Assembly: GCF_907164915.1 (NCBI RefSeq)
Contig: NC_061863.1
Location: 37,731,382 to 37,795,381 of the forward strand
Length of the DNA stretch: 64,000 nt
Direction of reading: 5' to 3'
DNA from: Impatiens glandulifera
Taxonomy: Eukaryota; Streptophyta; Magnoliopsida; Ericales; Balsaminaceae
Below are positions 47,304-58,274 of this stretch, piece by piece. The notes under the pieces are model-generated. The model worked only from the letters and a program-made list of their open reading frames with translations. It did no database searches and was not told the DNA's origin. The position numbers and the translations under genes were made by a program. Numbering within the stretch: the stretch's first letter is position 1; the number at the start of each line of letters is the position of its first letter.

Positions 47304-49118
47304 ATGTCTTTCGATAGGCCTCCAATGCTAGAAGGTGATGATTTTGTCAACTGGAAGGCACGCATGAACCTACACTTAATCACCTTGGATGATGAGATGG
47401 AGTCCATTCTGGCCGAAGGACTGATTATCATTAATAAGGATAGAAAGGAATGGACAGCTGAAGATAGGAGAAGAAATAACCTGGATAACCATGCTAGAAA
47501 CCAGATCTCCAACAGTGTGGATAGAAACACATACTGCAAGATCAGAGACTGCAAAACCGCGAAGGAGACATGGGACACGGTTATTCAGATCTTTGAGGGA
47601 AATGAAAGAACAAAGGAAAACAAGGTGATGGTAGCTACTCAGAAGTTTGAAAACATGAAGATGAAACCGGGAGAAACAGTGAAGGAGTACAGTGACCGGT
47701 TTACTGGTGTGTTAGATGAGCTAGCAACTCTTGGCAAGAGGTATGACAACAAGGAGGTCATCATGAAAGCTTTGAGATCTCTTCCAAGTGCATGGGACAT
47801 AAAGACAATGGTGATGAGGGAATCAAACTGCCTAGGTAAGATGAAGCTACACGATGTATTCGAAGATCTTAAGGCATATGAGTTCGAAATGAGATCTAGG
47901 ACTGAAGAAGAAGTCTCGGCCTCAACCTCAACCAAAGCACTAATCACGTCCACAGAACCGGCTGCACCTGCACCAGCACCTGCACCGATCAGAACCGCCG
48001 AACAGTTCACCGAGGATGCCATGGCAATGCTTGCACAGAAGTTTGGGAGGTTCATGAAAAGAAGCCAACCAACAAACTACAACTCTGGTGATAAATCCAA
48101 TATAAGGTGTTATAACTGCAACTGTTTGGGACACTTCAAGTGGGAATGCAGAAAACTGAGGAGGGATGACCGGAAACCGGATTACCAAAATAACCGAAAC
48201 AACTATCAACAAACCGGTGAAAGAAGTGAAGTTCAAAAAGCACTGATAGTCGATGATGAAGGAAGTCTATGGGCTCACAGTGACAGTGATGATGAACTCA
48301 CATGTCTCATGGCAAATGAGGAACAGGTATTTGACTCTCCTTGTGAAGAATTTACTAAAGATGAGTTATACAATGCATTGAATGACATGGTATAAGAGTA
48401 TAAGAACCTACTAGCTATGCTGCCTAAGCAACTCAATCTTAGAACCGATCCTATAGTACCCATTCCGACAGAACCAGAAATACCTGTCCTAACCAAACCG
48501 GAGATCATAGAACCTGATGAAATTCCTACCATAGAATCCGAATTAGAACCTGAACCACCAATTAAGACCGAACAGTCTAGTGAACCAGCTAGAGAGCTGA
48601 CCAAGGAGGAAAATGCCCGACTCCAGTATAAGATAGCCGCATATAAGAGATCTAGTGACATGGTAAAGAAAATGTGTAGTCATTATAGACATCCTTTTTG
48701 CATGTTCGGCCTAGGATATACAAAGGATAGATCCAAAGACCAAAAACCCGTAGAGAAAGTAAAGTTTACAAGGAGTAACCTTCCTCTTATAAGATTCATT
48801 AAAAGCTCCTTAACCGCTGAAGAAGAGTTGACCGCATATTATACGGAAGAAAAACTAAACTACAACTATGTTGGTCCAACTGACTCTGAGAAGTGGCTAG
48901 ACCCTGAGAAAAGGAAAGCCGACCTGCTCCAAAATAGAAAAGCCAATCGTCAACCGCATAGGTCAAAACAAAAATCACCCTCATTTAAGACTTTTGTAGA
49001 AAAACCGAGATACCCAAAACCGAGTGCCAAAAGAACGGCTAAAACCTTAGCAAAGAAGGTTGTCCGGTTTGTCAAGGTTTGGATACCCAAGGGACTAATC
49101 GCATGTGGACCCAAGTGA
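47304..49118 (+). pseudogene. Copia G gag (two-part, one internal stop)
   Basis: The start at 47304 (MSFDRPPMLEGDDFVNW) is the first ATG after the PBS. Residues 1-80 form the N-terminal gag domain common in plant copia elements and 80-210 the capsid helices (ETWDTVIQIFEG, SAWDIKTMVMRES). A zinc knuckle of the form CX2CX4HX4C (CYNCNCLGHFKWEC) lies at about 48108-48150, then an acidic tail. A TAA at 48393-48395 interrupts the frame; the same frame continues to 49118, with a Pro/Glu-rich part, a GLGYTKDRSKD segment and a Lys-rich part ending WIPKGLIACGPK before a TGA. With the stop ignored it is about 605 residues, close to the large gag of Sireviruses. Role: particle assembly and RNA packaging. 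Confidence 0.9.
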
Positions 49119-49338
49119 ATATGGGTACCAAGTAGTTGTAAATATGTACATTTTACAGGATTTAAAGAAGCGGCTAGGAAACACTGAATGGTACTTGGAT
49201 AGCGGTTGCTCCAGGCATATGACCGGGAACAACAACCTGCTAACCGACATCAGAATAGAAACCGGTGCTCTAATCACTTTCGGTGACAACTCAAAAGGTA
49301 GAACTGTGGGCAAGGGTAAGATTGTCCATGGTATCTAA
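49105..49338 (+). pseudogene. Copia G protease
   Basis: WYLDSGCSRHMTG, with the catalytic DSG, lies at about 49189-49227, followed by ITFGDNSKGRTVGKGKIVHG. The frame differs from gag (it is shifted forward by one base). It ends with a stop because one base is missing near 49334 relative to copia E, after which integrase begins in a third reading. The protease would cut the polyprotein. Whether the gag/protease frame change is a lesion or part of expression is discussed among the findings. Confidence 0.85.
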
Positions 49339-49349
49339 CTATTGATAAT

Positions 49350-50843
49350 GTGCTCTTAGTAGAAAATCTACGTTTTAACTTGCTAAGTATTAGTCAAATG
49401 TGTGATGCTGGATACACGGTAGAATTTCTCAAACATGCATGCTTAGTTAAGAACTCCCAAGGTACCATACTACTAACCGGAAATAGGCTAGGAAACATCT
49501 ACAAGGTAGACTGGAAAACTAAGGTAGAATATCCTGTATGCATGATAGCTAAGACTGATCAAACCTGGTTATGGCATAAGAGACTAAACCATCTGAACAT
49601 GAAAACCTTAAACTACATTCGCGGTAAAAAGCTAGTTGAAGGTATTACTGACATAGTATTTAACAAGGATAAAGTCTGTTCAGCATGTCAAATGGGTAAA
49701 CAAACTAAGTCAACCTTTAAGAGTAAAGGAAATATCCAATCTAGACGATGCTTAGATCTCCTTCACATGGATTTATTTGGACCGATTCAGGTCATTAGCA
49801 TAGGTGGTATGCTTTACACCATGGTAGTTATTGATGATTACTCTAGGTTTACATGGGTAATGTTTTTACCATCTAAACGTGAAACCGTAGCAAATTTGAT
49901 CACATTACTTAAACGTCTACAAAATGAAAAATCAACTCGCATCAATAGCATTAGAAGTGATCGAGGTACCGAATTTACCAATAGTACCTTAACCGCATTT
50001 CTTGATGAATCCGGTATTAGACACGAGTTGTCTAGTGCTAGGACTCCTCAACAAAATGGCCTGGCCGAGAGAAGAAACTGAACTCTCAAGGAAGCCGCAC
50101 GGTCCATGATAGTTGATTCGGGTATTGCTCAGAAATTTTGGGCTGAGGCTATCAATATTGCATGTTACACACAAAACCGGTCTTTGATTAACAAATTTCA
50201 CAACAAAACACCGTATGAGGTTTATTTTAACAGTGTTCCCAACCTTAAATATCTCAAGATTTTCGGTTGTAAATGCTACATTCATATAAATGGTAAAACC
50301 TATCTTTCTGCTTTTGATGCAAAAATCGACACTGGGATCATGTTAGGTTACTCAGCAGTAAGTAAAGCATATAGAGTGTATAACAATAGAACTTTAACCA
50401 TGGAGGAATCACTTCACGTGGTTTTCGATGAATCGGTTGAAAGTAACACTGCATCATGCTTTGATCTGCACAACAGATTGGAAAACACCAATATCCATTC
50501 TAATAGTGAAGATGAAGCTCCGGTCTTCAGGCAGTTTGTCCATGACCAGATGGGTAATATTGAAACCCAACCGGATCAAGCTGTTCCACAACAGGAAGCT
50601 GACACTTCGATCCAAACCGAGGAAATCGGTCGGTCTGACAATCATGTTCATCCTACCGATGTGTCTAGCCTTGATCATACAAACGGTAATTTGGTAGACA
50701 CCCCTGAACCGAATTTCAAAAGGAACACTAAGCATCCTCCTGAGCAAATTATAGGTGACCCTTCGGAACTTGTTCGAACTAGGCGTCAAATTCTGGAGGA
50801 ATACTTTAATTCCGCTTTCATATCCCAGATTGAGCCGAAATGA
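49350..50843 (+). pseudogene. Copia G integrase and linker to RT
   Basis: The zinc finger of the pre-integrase domain is complete: WHKRLNHLNM supplies the His pair and VCSACQMGK the Cys pair. The core has the full DD-E triad, in HMDLFGP, RSDRGTEF and PQQNGLAERR. A TGA at 50079-50081 follows directly, where an Arg (CGA) is expected. The frame then continues in FWAEAINIACYTQNRS, the GYSAVSKAYRVYNN block and an acidic linker to a TGA at 50841. CGA-to-TGA changes are the usual result of cytosine methylation and deamination. Integrase would place the cDNA in the genome. Confidence 0.9.
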
Positions 50844-51671
50844 ATAGATGAAGCATTGTCAGATCCGGATTAGATCTTGGGAATGCAAGAAGAGCTAAAC
50901 CAGTTCGAGAGTAACAAAGTATGGTACCTAGTCCCTAGACCGAAAGATCAACCGGTTATATGAACAAGATGGATATTTAGAAATAAACTCAATGAAGACG
51001 GTTTGGTCACAAGGAACAAACCCAGATTAGTGGCACAAGGTTACAAACAGGAAGAAGGCATAGATTTTGAAGAATCATTTGCCCCTGTAGCTAGAATTGA
51101 AGCTATTAGGATTTTTCTAGCTTTTGCCGCTTTAAAAAACTTTAAAGTTTTTCAAATGGATGTCAAAAGTGCATTTTTGAATGGTGACCTACGTGAAGAG
51201 GTGTATGTTGAACAACCACCCGGTTTCAAAAGTGCTGAATTTCCAAACCATGTATACCGGCTAAACAAAGCTTTATACGGTCTAAAGCAAGCACCTAGAG
51301 CCTGGTATGACACACTAACCGCATTTTTGTTACAACATGATTTCACCATCGGTTCGGTGGACAAAACGTTGTTTAAATTTGAAAAGAAGGAACATATCCT
51401 ACTTGTTCAGATCTATGTGGATGATATCATTTTCGGTTCAACCGATCCTAAGTTGTGTGACAAATTTTCAACCCTAATGACTAACAAGTTTGAAATGAGC
51501 ATGATGGGAGAATTAAGTTTCTTCCTAGGTCTTCAGGTTAAACAACTCGAAGAAGGATCGTTCATTAGCCAACCTAAGTACACAAAGGAGCTCTTAAAAG
51601 AAGTTTGGGATGGACACATGCTCCTCGGCGGCTACTCCAATGAGCTCATCGGTCAAATTGGACAAGGATGA
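50844..51671 (+). pseudogene. Copia G reverse transcriptase
   Basis: After a TAG at 50871 (Trp expected) and a TGA at 50961, the frame is open from about 50964: [32 protein letters not shown] with the first Asp, [13 protein letters not shown], and [10 protein letters not shown] with the catalytic YVDD. A one-base insertion in an A-run at about 51600 shifts the frame just before RNase H. All catalytic residues are present. It would synthesise element DNA from RNA in the particle. Confidence 0.92.
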
Positions 51672-52380
51672 TGAGGGTCAATCGGTAGACCAGATTGCTT
51701 ACCGGGGCATCATCGGCTCTCTCCTATACCTGACAGCAAGTAGACCGGATATTCTATTTGCAGTCGGTTTGTGTGGAAGATTTCAAGCCAACCCAAAACA
51801 ATCTCACTACACAGCCGCAAAGAGGATCTTAAAATATCTAAAGGGAACACCTGATGTCGGCCTGTGGTATCCAAAGGATTCGTCCTTTAACCTAACAAGT
51901 TATTCAGATGCAGATTATGCAGGTTGCAAGATCGATAGAAAAAGTACCAGCGGAACATGTCAGTTCCTAGGTGACCGGCTTGTTTCATGGCATAACAAGA
52001 AACAAACATCAGTGGCCACATCCACCGCAGAAGCTGAGTACCTGGCGGCCGGAAGTTGTTGCTTACAACTCCTTTGGATCCAACAACAACTAACGGACTT
52101 CGGTGTAATAGCCGAAGAGTCTCCGATCTTTTGTGACAACACCAGTGCCATAGCAATCACCTACAATCCGGTTCTACACTCCAGAACCAAGCACATTGAC
52201 ATAAGGCACCACTTCATTCGGGAACATGTCATGCTGAAGCATATCCGGCTGGAATACGTACCGACAGATCAACAAGTAGCCGATATCTTCACCAAGCCTC
52301 TACAGGAAGATAAGTTTTCTCAATTCAGACTTACTCTCGGTTTAACCGATATTAGTCAGATCCTTCCTAAGGATGCTTAA
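51610..52380 (+). pseudogene. Copia G RNase H, C-terminus of pol
   Basis: The frame carries on from RT: RGIIGSLLYLTASRPDI, LTSYSDADYAGC (first Asp), TSTAEAEYLAAG (Glu), FCDNTSAI (Asp) and HIDIRHHFIREHV (last Asp), ending with QVADIFTKPL and a TAA at 52378. Domain length is normal. The N-terminal Met is internal: the domain is part of pol and separated only by the frameshift at about 51600. Confidence 0.92.
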
Positions 52381-52820
52381 AGGAAACCGGTTCGGACAGA
52401 CAAAACCAGTAGTTCCTCCTAAACTGTTGGATTTCAAACCTTCTTGGTAACTATGGAAGAACCTCCTGGTATATCAGAAAAAGGAAACCGACCGGTTATT
52501 TAGTGCATGCACCAAATAACCGCCTCGGGACGAACAACTGATAACTGACCGGTTCAGAAGTAGGTTATCTTAGATTATTTGAATTTCAAACAAAAGTGGA
52601 ATAATTATCTATGTTTAAGCTTATCTGTTCTGCAACATTTCCTTTTCAAAGTAAAATGGTCACACCTAAAAAGACGTGAAGATTTGATATCTTTCATGGT
52701 CCAGGTCTATGACCAACAACCCTAGGCTGTAGACATGCTTATTTTATGCAAAACCTTTTTCCCTTTGGATAATAGACATCATCTCCTGTGATACCTGGAT
52801 AATAGGGCTCTCTCTTCACT
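52381..52820 (+). other. Spacer between pol and the first extra ORF of copia G, with a long palindrome
   Basis: No gene. A 28-nt nearly perfect palindrome lies at 52494-52521: arms GGTTATTT and AAATAACC around a perfect GTGCATGCAC centre, with only one opposed pair (a52502/c52513) unpaired. CCGGTT motifs surround it. Homologous spacers of E and D hold TTAGACG palindromes instead. Confidence 0.7.
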
Positions 52821-52830
52821 AGTATATAAG
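52821..52830 (+). promoter_or_regulatory. TATA box before extra ORF A
   Basis: AGTATATAAG lies 61-70 bp before the ATG at 52891, with a short CT-rich leader between. Confidence 0.5.
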
Positions 52831-52890
52831 ATGAACAAATCTTTATCAAAACAATCACAAGTCATAACCTCTTCTCTCACTAAGACAAAA

Positions 52891-53652
52891 ATGTCTCAGT
52901 TTTCAAACATCTTCTAAGTGGACTTCAGATCTGCGAAGAGCACTAACCACTATGATGTGTTCAAAATGATCAAATCACTCGAAGACACAGGTCTTCAATA
53001 CTTCTTGGATGACAAACACGTCATCTATCCAGACTCTGTTATAGAATTCTTGTACAATGCAAGGGTTTTCAGAGACACCCCGCACTTTGACACTCATATC
53101 CAATCTAAGGTGGGCGGTGTAGTATTCGACTTCACGGAAAACGACTTTGGGAGGTGCTTTGGCTTGCCAAAGCAAGGTTTAACAGATCTTAACGTTCCGG
53201 CCGACCTAAAGGCTGAGATCTCTCTAACCTTTGCCCGGTCTGACCAACCCGTTAATGACCATGGGACAAAATCACTATTGAAGGCTGAATATTAGCTCCT
53301 CAATGATGTCATAGGTCGAAGAATCTTAGGAAGAGACGTGACGAATACTTACTGCACCGCCTCCTTCAATATGATGGCTGGCATCACCACCGGGACCCCG
53401 GTTAACTGGTCCAGAGTACTGTTTGACGTTCTAATCTGGATGATTAGCGTTCGAACAGTCGGCCTCGTCCCCCAACTGAGCTATCTTCTTTTTGAGCTTG
53501 GCGTACCGACCTGTCCTGGCGAAGGTCTGAATCAAGCTCAAGTGCTAACAAAGGAAATAACCGACTCCTTCTATGAACGGTTCGATAAGGACTGGAGGAG
53601 GAGGAACCGTCGCAACAACCCCAACGGTGCGGTCACCTCCAGCGGTCATTAG
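52891..53652 (+). pseudogene. Copia G extra ORF A (shared-domain family)
   Basis: The ATG at 52891 gives MSQFSNIF, then TAA at 52915. The same frame continues to 53652 with one more stop (TAG, 53293). The product would be about 250 residues and consists almost only of the shared domain: GLQYFLDDKHVIY, SVIEFLYNARVF, FTENDFGRCFGLPKQG, LLNDVIGRRIL and the signature TPVNWSRVLFDVL. A short basic tail (DKDWRRRNRRNN) closes it. There is no coiled coil. Related modules lie downstream (B, C) and in copia D and E. Function unknown. Confidence 0.75.
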
Positions 53653-54010
53653 GTCACTCCTTCCTACGCCCGGTCATTTTGCTGCACGCACCGGGTGTAT
53701 CCTTGTTCAACATCTTTATGATCATTCAGTTTTATCTATGTTATTTGCAGTTTTAGTCACCATCGGTGTGTATCGGTTACTCTTCAATGTGTCATTAATG
53801 AAAAGTAATATTTAATTAATGAAGTAACCCTCAACCACCTGAGTAATCAATACCCAACTAACTTGGTTACTTTTCAACCAAATCCCACCTCGAGCTCCGC
53901 AATAAATTAAAAGTAACTCCTTCCCAATGCGTTTTGGAAACATAAATATTCTCTTCCTTAATGAGACAAAACTGACATTCAATGCTAATATTTTCCCTCC
54001 AAAACCGACC
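53653..54010 (+). other. Intergenic segment between extra ORFs A and B
   Basis: AT-rich, no gene; probably the 3' UTR of A and the promoter region of B. It contains 'gagtaatcaatacccaactaacttgg' and several 'gtaac' and 'taacc' repeats, without larger structure. Confidence 0.5.
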
Positions 54011-54020
54011 CTATATATAG
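54011..54020 (+). promoter_or_regulatory. TATA box before extra ORF B
   Basis: CTATATATAG lies 85-94 bp before the ATG at 54105, followed by a CT/CA-rich leader ('ctctactcaactcaac'). Confidence 0.5.
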
Positions 54021-54104
54021 AGCTATCCTCTACTCAACTCAACACATCCTATCCTCTTGAGATTTCTTGAACTCTACCTCTTTCTTTTCGCAAAAGTTCT
54101 AACC

Positions 54105-54808
54105 ATGCCAAACTGAATCTTAGGAAATTTCTTGAGCATCAACTTCGGCTCATGTATGGAATAATGGGACGGAAATCTACAAAGAAAATCATGTTTGAAT
54201 CTCTAATTCACACCGGCCTTCGAACCTTTCTCGAAGAATCCGGTCCAATACTCATTGAGGATGTCAAGACGTTCTTTAGAAGCGCTTGCATCAGGGGCAA
54301 CTACATCGTCTCTACGGTGAGAGACCATACTTTCTGGCTTGATGAAGCCGAATTTGCCCACCTATTCAACTTGCCCACAGAAGGGTTTTCTGACTTTACA
54401 ACCCAGGAGGGAAGTGCTGCACATGAACACGCACTATTCTTCTCTGGAACCATTGTTCCGGTGGAAAACTATGGGTTAAAAACCCGCCTCGGTCATCACA
54501 CCCAACTCCTTCTTGAGATTGTGACCAGGTCTATCATTTGTCAATCTCCAAATCAGCGGTACTCCAAGAACACTTACAACATGATGACCCATATTGTTAG
54601 CAAAACGGCCATCAACTAGTCAACGGTCATCTTTCAAAACCTGAAAAACATGGTGATAACCAAGAAAGGTCTAGGTTATGCCCCTCACATCAGTAAGCTT
54701 ATTCTCAAGTACCGGCCAGAATTTGGACCGGGCACACCGGTATCCCCCTCGAACATCCTTGACATGGATGCGGTGGAAGACAGGCTTTCTAAAGTAGTTA
54801 TTACATAA
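54105..54808 (+). pseudogene. Copia G extra ORF B (shared-domain family)
   Basis: The likely start is ATG 54105 (MPN then TGA). The readable frame begins at 54152 in another phase and runs to TAA 54806, interrupted by a TAG at about 54617. It has GLRTFLEESGPILI, VKTFFRSACIRGN, LDEAEFAHLFNLPTEG, a YNMMTHIVSKTAIN block, and VIFQNLKNMV with GYAPHISKLILKY. The product would be about 230 residues, all shared domain. Its second half is closer to ORF C (both have FxNLKNMV...GYA) than to ORF A. Function unknown. Confidence 0.7.
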
Positions 54809-55305
54809 GTTGTATATTTCCTTCTTATGTATGTCTGTTTTTACACCGATCTATCTTTCGGTTTCTATTCTATAATGTCTCTTCAATACAAGTTTATTTC
54901 AGTCTAAATGACCTAGTCATCTTAATATTTTGAATATCTATCTAAGTAACCGGTTAACATTGTCAAAATAACCGCGCTCCTATTCGGTTTCAAAAAAAAC
55001 CGCTTAAACTCAAAAGATTGCAAATAGTCTGCCTGTTCAAAATAACCGGTTAACTTTCGATAACCAAACTCTCCAGTTAAGTTAAGAAAACCGCAGCATC
55101 AAACGGTTTCAAAAGAGAGATTACGTCATCAAAGTCGAAATCAATAATTTTGGAGGGAAATTTCCCGCCCAAAACTCCCGCCTCCTTGCATACCGTCTAT
55201 TGATTTGCCGCCTTTTCGATTCCCGCCCACGGTTTGCCGCCTATTCGGCTCGGAGGGAAAACTCCCGCCAAATGTTGATGGGACGGTTGGGTTTCCAAAC
55301 CGCAC
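54809..55305 (+). promoter_or_regulatory. Spacer between ORFs B and C with E2F-like sites
   Basis: No gene. The last 150 bp hold a perfect palindrome GGGAAATTTCCC (55155-55166) running into TTTCCCGCC (55161-55169), plus further CCCGCC copies at about 55174, 55219-55227 and 55261-55269. TTTCCCGCC matches the consensus of plant E2F factors. These sites stand 40-150 bp upstream of the ORF C TATA box. Confidence 0.5.
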
Positions 55306-55315
55306 CTATAAAAGG
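55306..55315 (+). promoter_or_regulatory. TATA box before extra ORF C
   Basis: CTATAAAAGG lies 114-123 bp before the ATG at 55429. The context 'cacctataaaagg' is the same as around the LTR TATA box at 46606. Confidence 0.6.
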
Positions 55316-55428
55316 GGCTCTTGGCCATTTCATTCCAGTCTCACGCGAAACATCTTTCTCTCTCTAACCTCTCAAATTCTCTCAGCGGTTATTTACTCTC
55401 GTTCTTCAAAACCTTTCAATCATCTAAG

Positions 55429-57938
55429 ATGGGTCGAGACTCGGCTTTGTTCAAACACATGACTTAGGTGGATTTCGAGGAAATCCAACAGAAGGGCACG
55501 CCTGCAGCAAAGGGAGTTATTGACCGGGTAACCGAAGCCGGTCTTGAGTTTTTTCTCGGCGGTCCCCATGTTCTATACAGAGAAGCGGTTGAAGAATTCT
55601 TCAACACCGCAACTCTATCTGGCGATAAGATCACCGCGACTATCAGCGGTACTGAATTCGAGCTAACCGAAGAATCGGTTGCGGAGATCCTACGCCTTCC
55701 AACAGACGGCCAAGATGCAGCGTCGGATCTAGAACCTGCAACGTTCGAGGCAGCATGCCAGATTCTCTCAGCAACCAAGGAACCGGTAAAAGTATCTGGT
55801 AACAAAGAACAACTACGACCAGAGTACATACCGCTTTATGACATCTTCACAAAGGCGGTTCAGGCGAGAGGTGGAAATTACAACAGCCTCACAAAGGCCA
55901 AAATCGGGATGCTAGTCGGCTTGATAGAAGGTACGAAAGTGAACTGGGCGAAGGAAATATTCAACAACTTGAAGAATATGGTGAAACCGGATTCAACCCG
56001 GTCATGGGGATACGCCATCCCCCTTGGAAAAATCTTGCTCCATCATAACATCAACACCGGTCCTAGTGTCATTATCCCATCAGGAAGGTTAATAAGATCC
56101 AAACACTTCATGGAGAGGAAGCAGCTGGCCCCCGGCTCCACAGGTGGCCGAAAGAAGACATCCGCCAAGAAATCGGCCTCGGCAAAAGAAAAGACCGGAA
56201 GCAAAGGCAAGGAGAAGATAGTATTCTCGGAACCGCCATCGCAAACAAGGGATGAGGAAGAATCGGCTTCCATGTCTGAACGAACCGAATCGGAGAAAAC
56301 CAATGAAGAAGGTCTGAATGATGAAGAACATTCGGGTACAAGTCCCGATAATACTGGTACGGGCGCAAATCCTGAGAACGCCGAGGCCGGTGAAGAAGGC
56401 AGTGAAGAGGAGGAGGAGGACGACCAAATGAAGGCCGATATTATAGCGCGCCGAATCCTGGAGGCCATTGAACTGCGAGTTCAAGCGGTTGTCGAATTAT
56501 ACCGGGAATGGCACGAGCACCGATTCGACAGACTTTACAAACACATGTTACCGGGCCTAACCGACGAAGAGTGTTTCCGAAGGCTGAAGGAAATAGAGGA
56601 AACAGTCATGAGCCTCACAAATGCTGAAACTATTCACGAAGCCTTGGGCCGAACCACCATCATAAGACCGCGAGCCCGGTTACAGAAGGTAACCGGACGT
56701 ATCCGGAAGATTAAGGAAAGGTACGTTGAAGGATCACCGGAGGCTAACTTACAGCTCTTGGTGTTAGAAAGACTTGAGAAAGCGAGAGGAGAATTCGATG
56801 AAGAAATAGAGCGGCTGGAAGCGGTATGCAGACAACGAGAAAGACCACACTCCCCAGCAGCTGTGACCGATGACGGTCAAAATCACGGTGCAACACCTCC
56901 TCGGGCGGATCCGGTAACAAATGAAAACGTTAAAAGGACAGAGACTCCTCTAGGGTTTCAGAACCGGGCATTACAGAAGAAAGGGTTAAGTTCCTCCTTC
57001 AAGAGTTTGCAGACTCAACGATTCACCCATTAGAGGAGAAGATGAAGAGAACCGTGAGCATGGCACTCCGGTTCGCCAACAATACGAGGACTAAACTCGT
57101 AATGGCAGATGACCGGATCTCACAAATCGAAGCTGACTACCGGGAAGAAGCGGTTTTGCACAACAACCATCTTCAACGAACCGAGGCCTTGGAAGAAGAG
57201 ACCTCAGAGATAAAGTATGACTTGGATCGGCTTGAAAGGCAAACCGATCAACGATTAACAGAGGTCACTAAGGATCTGGTCGGCACAACACTTGATAGGA
57301 TCTCAGAACTGGAAAAAAAGAATGCGGGTCTTGAAGACCGCAACGACAAACTCGAGGCCGACCTCAAGGCGCTGACCGCACAAGTAGATGAATTACTCAA
57401 GGCTAAGTTGAATGCGGATCTAGCGGTTGTGGAAGCAAACGAACGAGCGGCTAAGGAGGTCCAGGATGCGCTGGACGAAGAAGCAAGATTAGCAAAGGAC
57501 CCACCGCGACTAACTGAGGAAGAAAGAGCCGAGCGCGAACGAAGGACAGTGTCTAAGTATCCGGGACTGGCAGAGTCCATAGCCGCTCAAGCTGCAGAGG
57601 ATGAAGAGCGGTTGAATACTGAAAGACAAAGGCTTGAAGGATTTGCAACCGCTCAAAAGAAGAAGACAACGACGGCCCCTTCCTTTTCGGTTCCGGTAAA
57701 AAGGAAAAGGAAAACATCAAAGAAGGCTCAAGTGGCCGGGCTGCTGGATGGGATCACTGACACGGTTATAGAAAGTCAACCGGACCAGGCTACTCACACC
57801 GAAGATGAAGATGAAGAACATATGGTGGGGCGTTCCACAAGACAACGAGTCTCCACTACGGCCAGTCAACCGCAACCGGTTAAGAGAAAACGGACCAAGG
57901 ATATGATGGCCAGCTTCAATTTCTCCAACTCAGATTAG
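55429..57938 (+). pseudogene. Copia G extra ORF C: shared domain, acidic linker, coiled coil, basic tail
   Basis: ATG 55429 gives MGRDSALFKHM, then a TAG at 55465. The frame continues to 57033, and a one-base shift near 56960-56975 leads into the frame ending TAG... at 57938 (...FSNSD). Residues about 20-230 are the shared domain: GLEFFLGGPHVLY, AVEEFFNTATLSGD, LTEESVAEILRLPTDG, TKVNWAKEIFNNLKNMV. A Lys/Ser-rich stretch and an acidic linker (EEGSEEEEEDDQ, about 56400) follow. Then come long charged helices with heptad-like spacing (56440-56830 and 57050-57640). Two basic clusters, VKRKRKTSKK and VKRKRTKD, near the end look like nuclear-localisation signals. Total length is about 835 residues, with only two lesions. 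No signal peptide or membrane helix. Function unknown. Confidence 0.8.
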
Positions 57939-58274
57939 GGGCTCACCTTTCTTAACTATGCTTATTTAAGTGTTTATATAATATTTTCCCTTTTTCGGTT
58001 ATTTCTATATATATATAAAGTTATTTTTGAAACCGGCATATATTTGCATCTTTACATGGTTTTGATAATTTTAAATAAAATAATCAAAAAGGGAGAAATT
58101 GATAAGATAAAAGATAAGAATTTTCCAAAAATTTTCTCAAAATTTCTTTCAAATTTTTCGGAAAAATTCTCCCAAGTCAGTTTCAAAAATCCGGTCAAAA
58201 CAAAGAACCGGCCTACGTTTGCAAACTTACATAGTTTTGATCATTTTAAATAAAATAATCAAAAAGGGACAAAA
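57939..58274 (+). promoter_or_regulatory. 3' UTR of copia G with duplicated polypurine-tract unit
   Basis: The unit 'ttttgat.attttaaataaaataatcaaaaaggga' occurs twice: at about 58059-58098, ending in gggagaaat, and at 58234-58274, ending in gggacaaaa directly before the 3' LTR. The second is the working plus-strand primer. Multiplied polypurine tracts have been reported for Sireviruses. A frame at 58044-58253 here is not a gene. Confidence 0.7.

Noticed and set aside
49121..49158. A 34-nt intron between 'gg' and 'acag' that would reconcile gag and protease frames
   Set aside because: Far shorter than plant introns, and the TGA at 49116 would remain upstream; only a longer-range splice using the acceptor remains possible.
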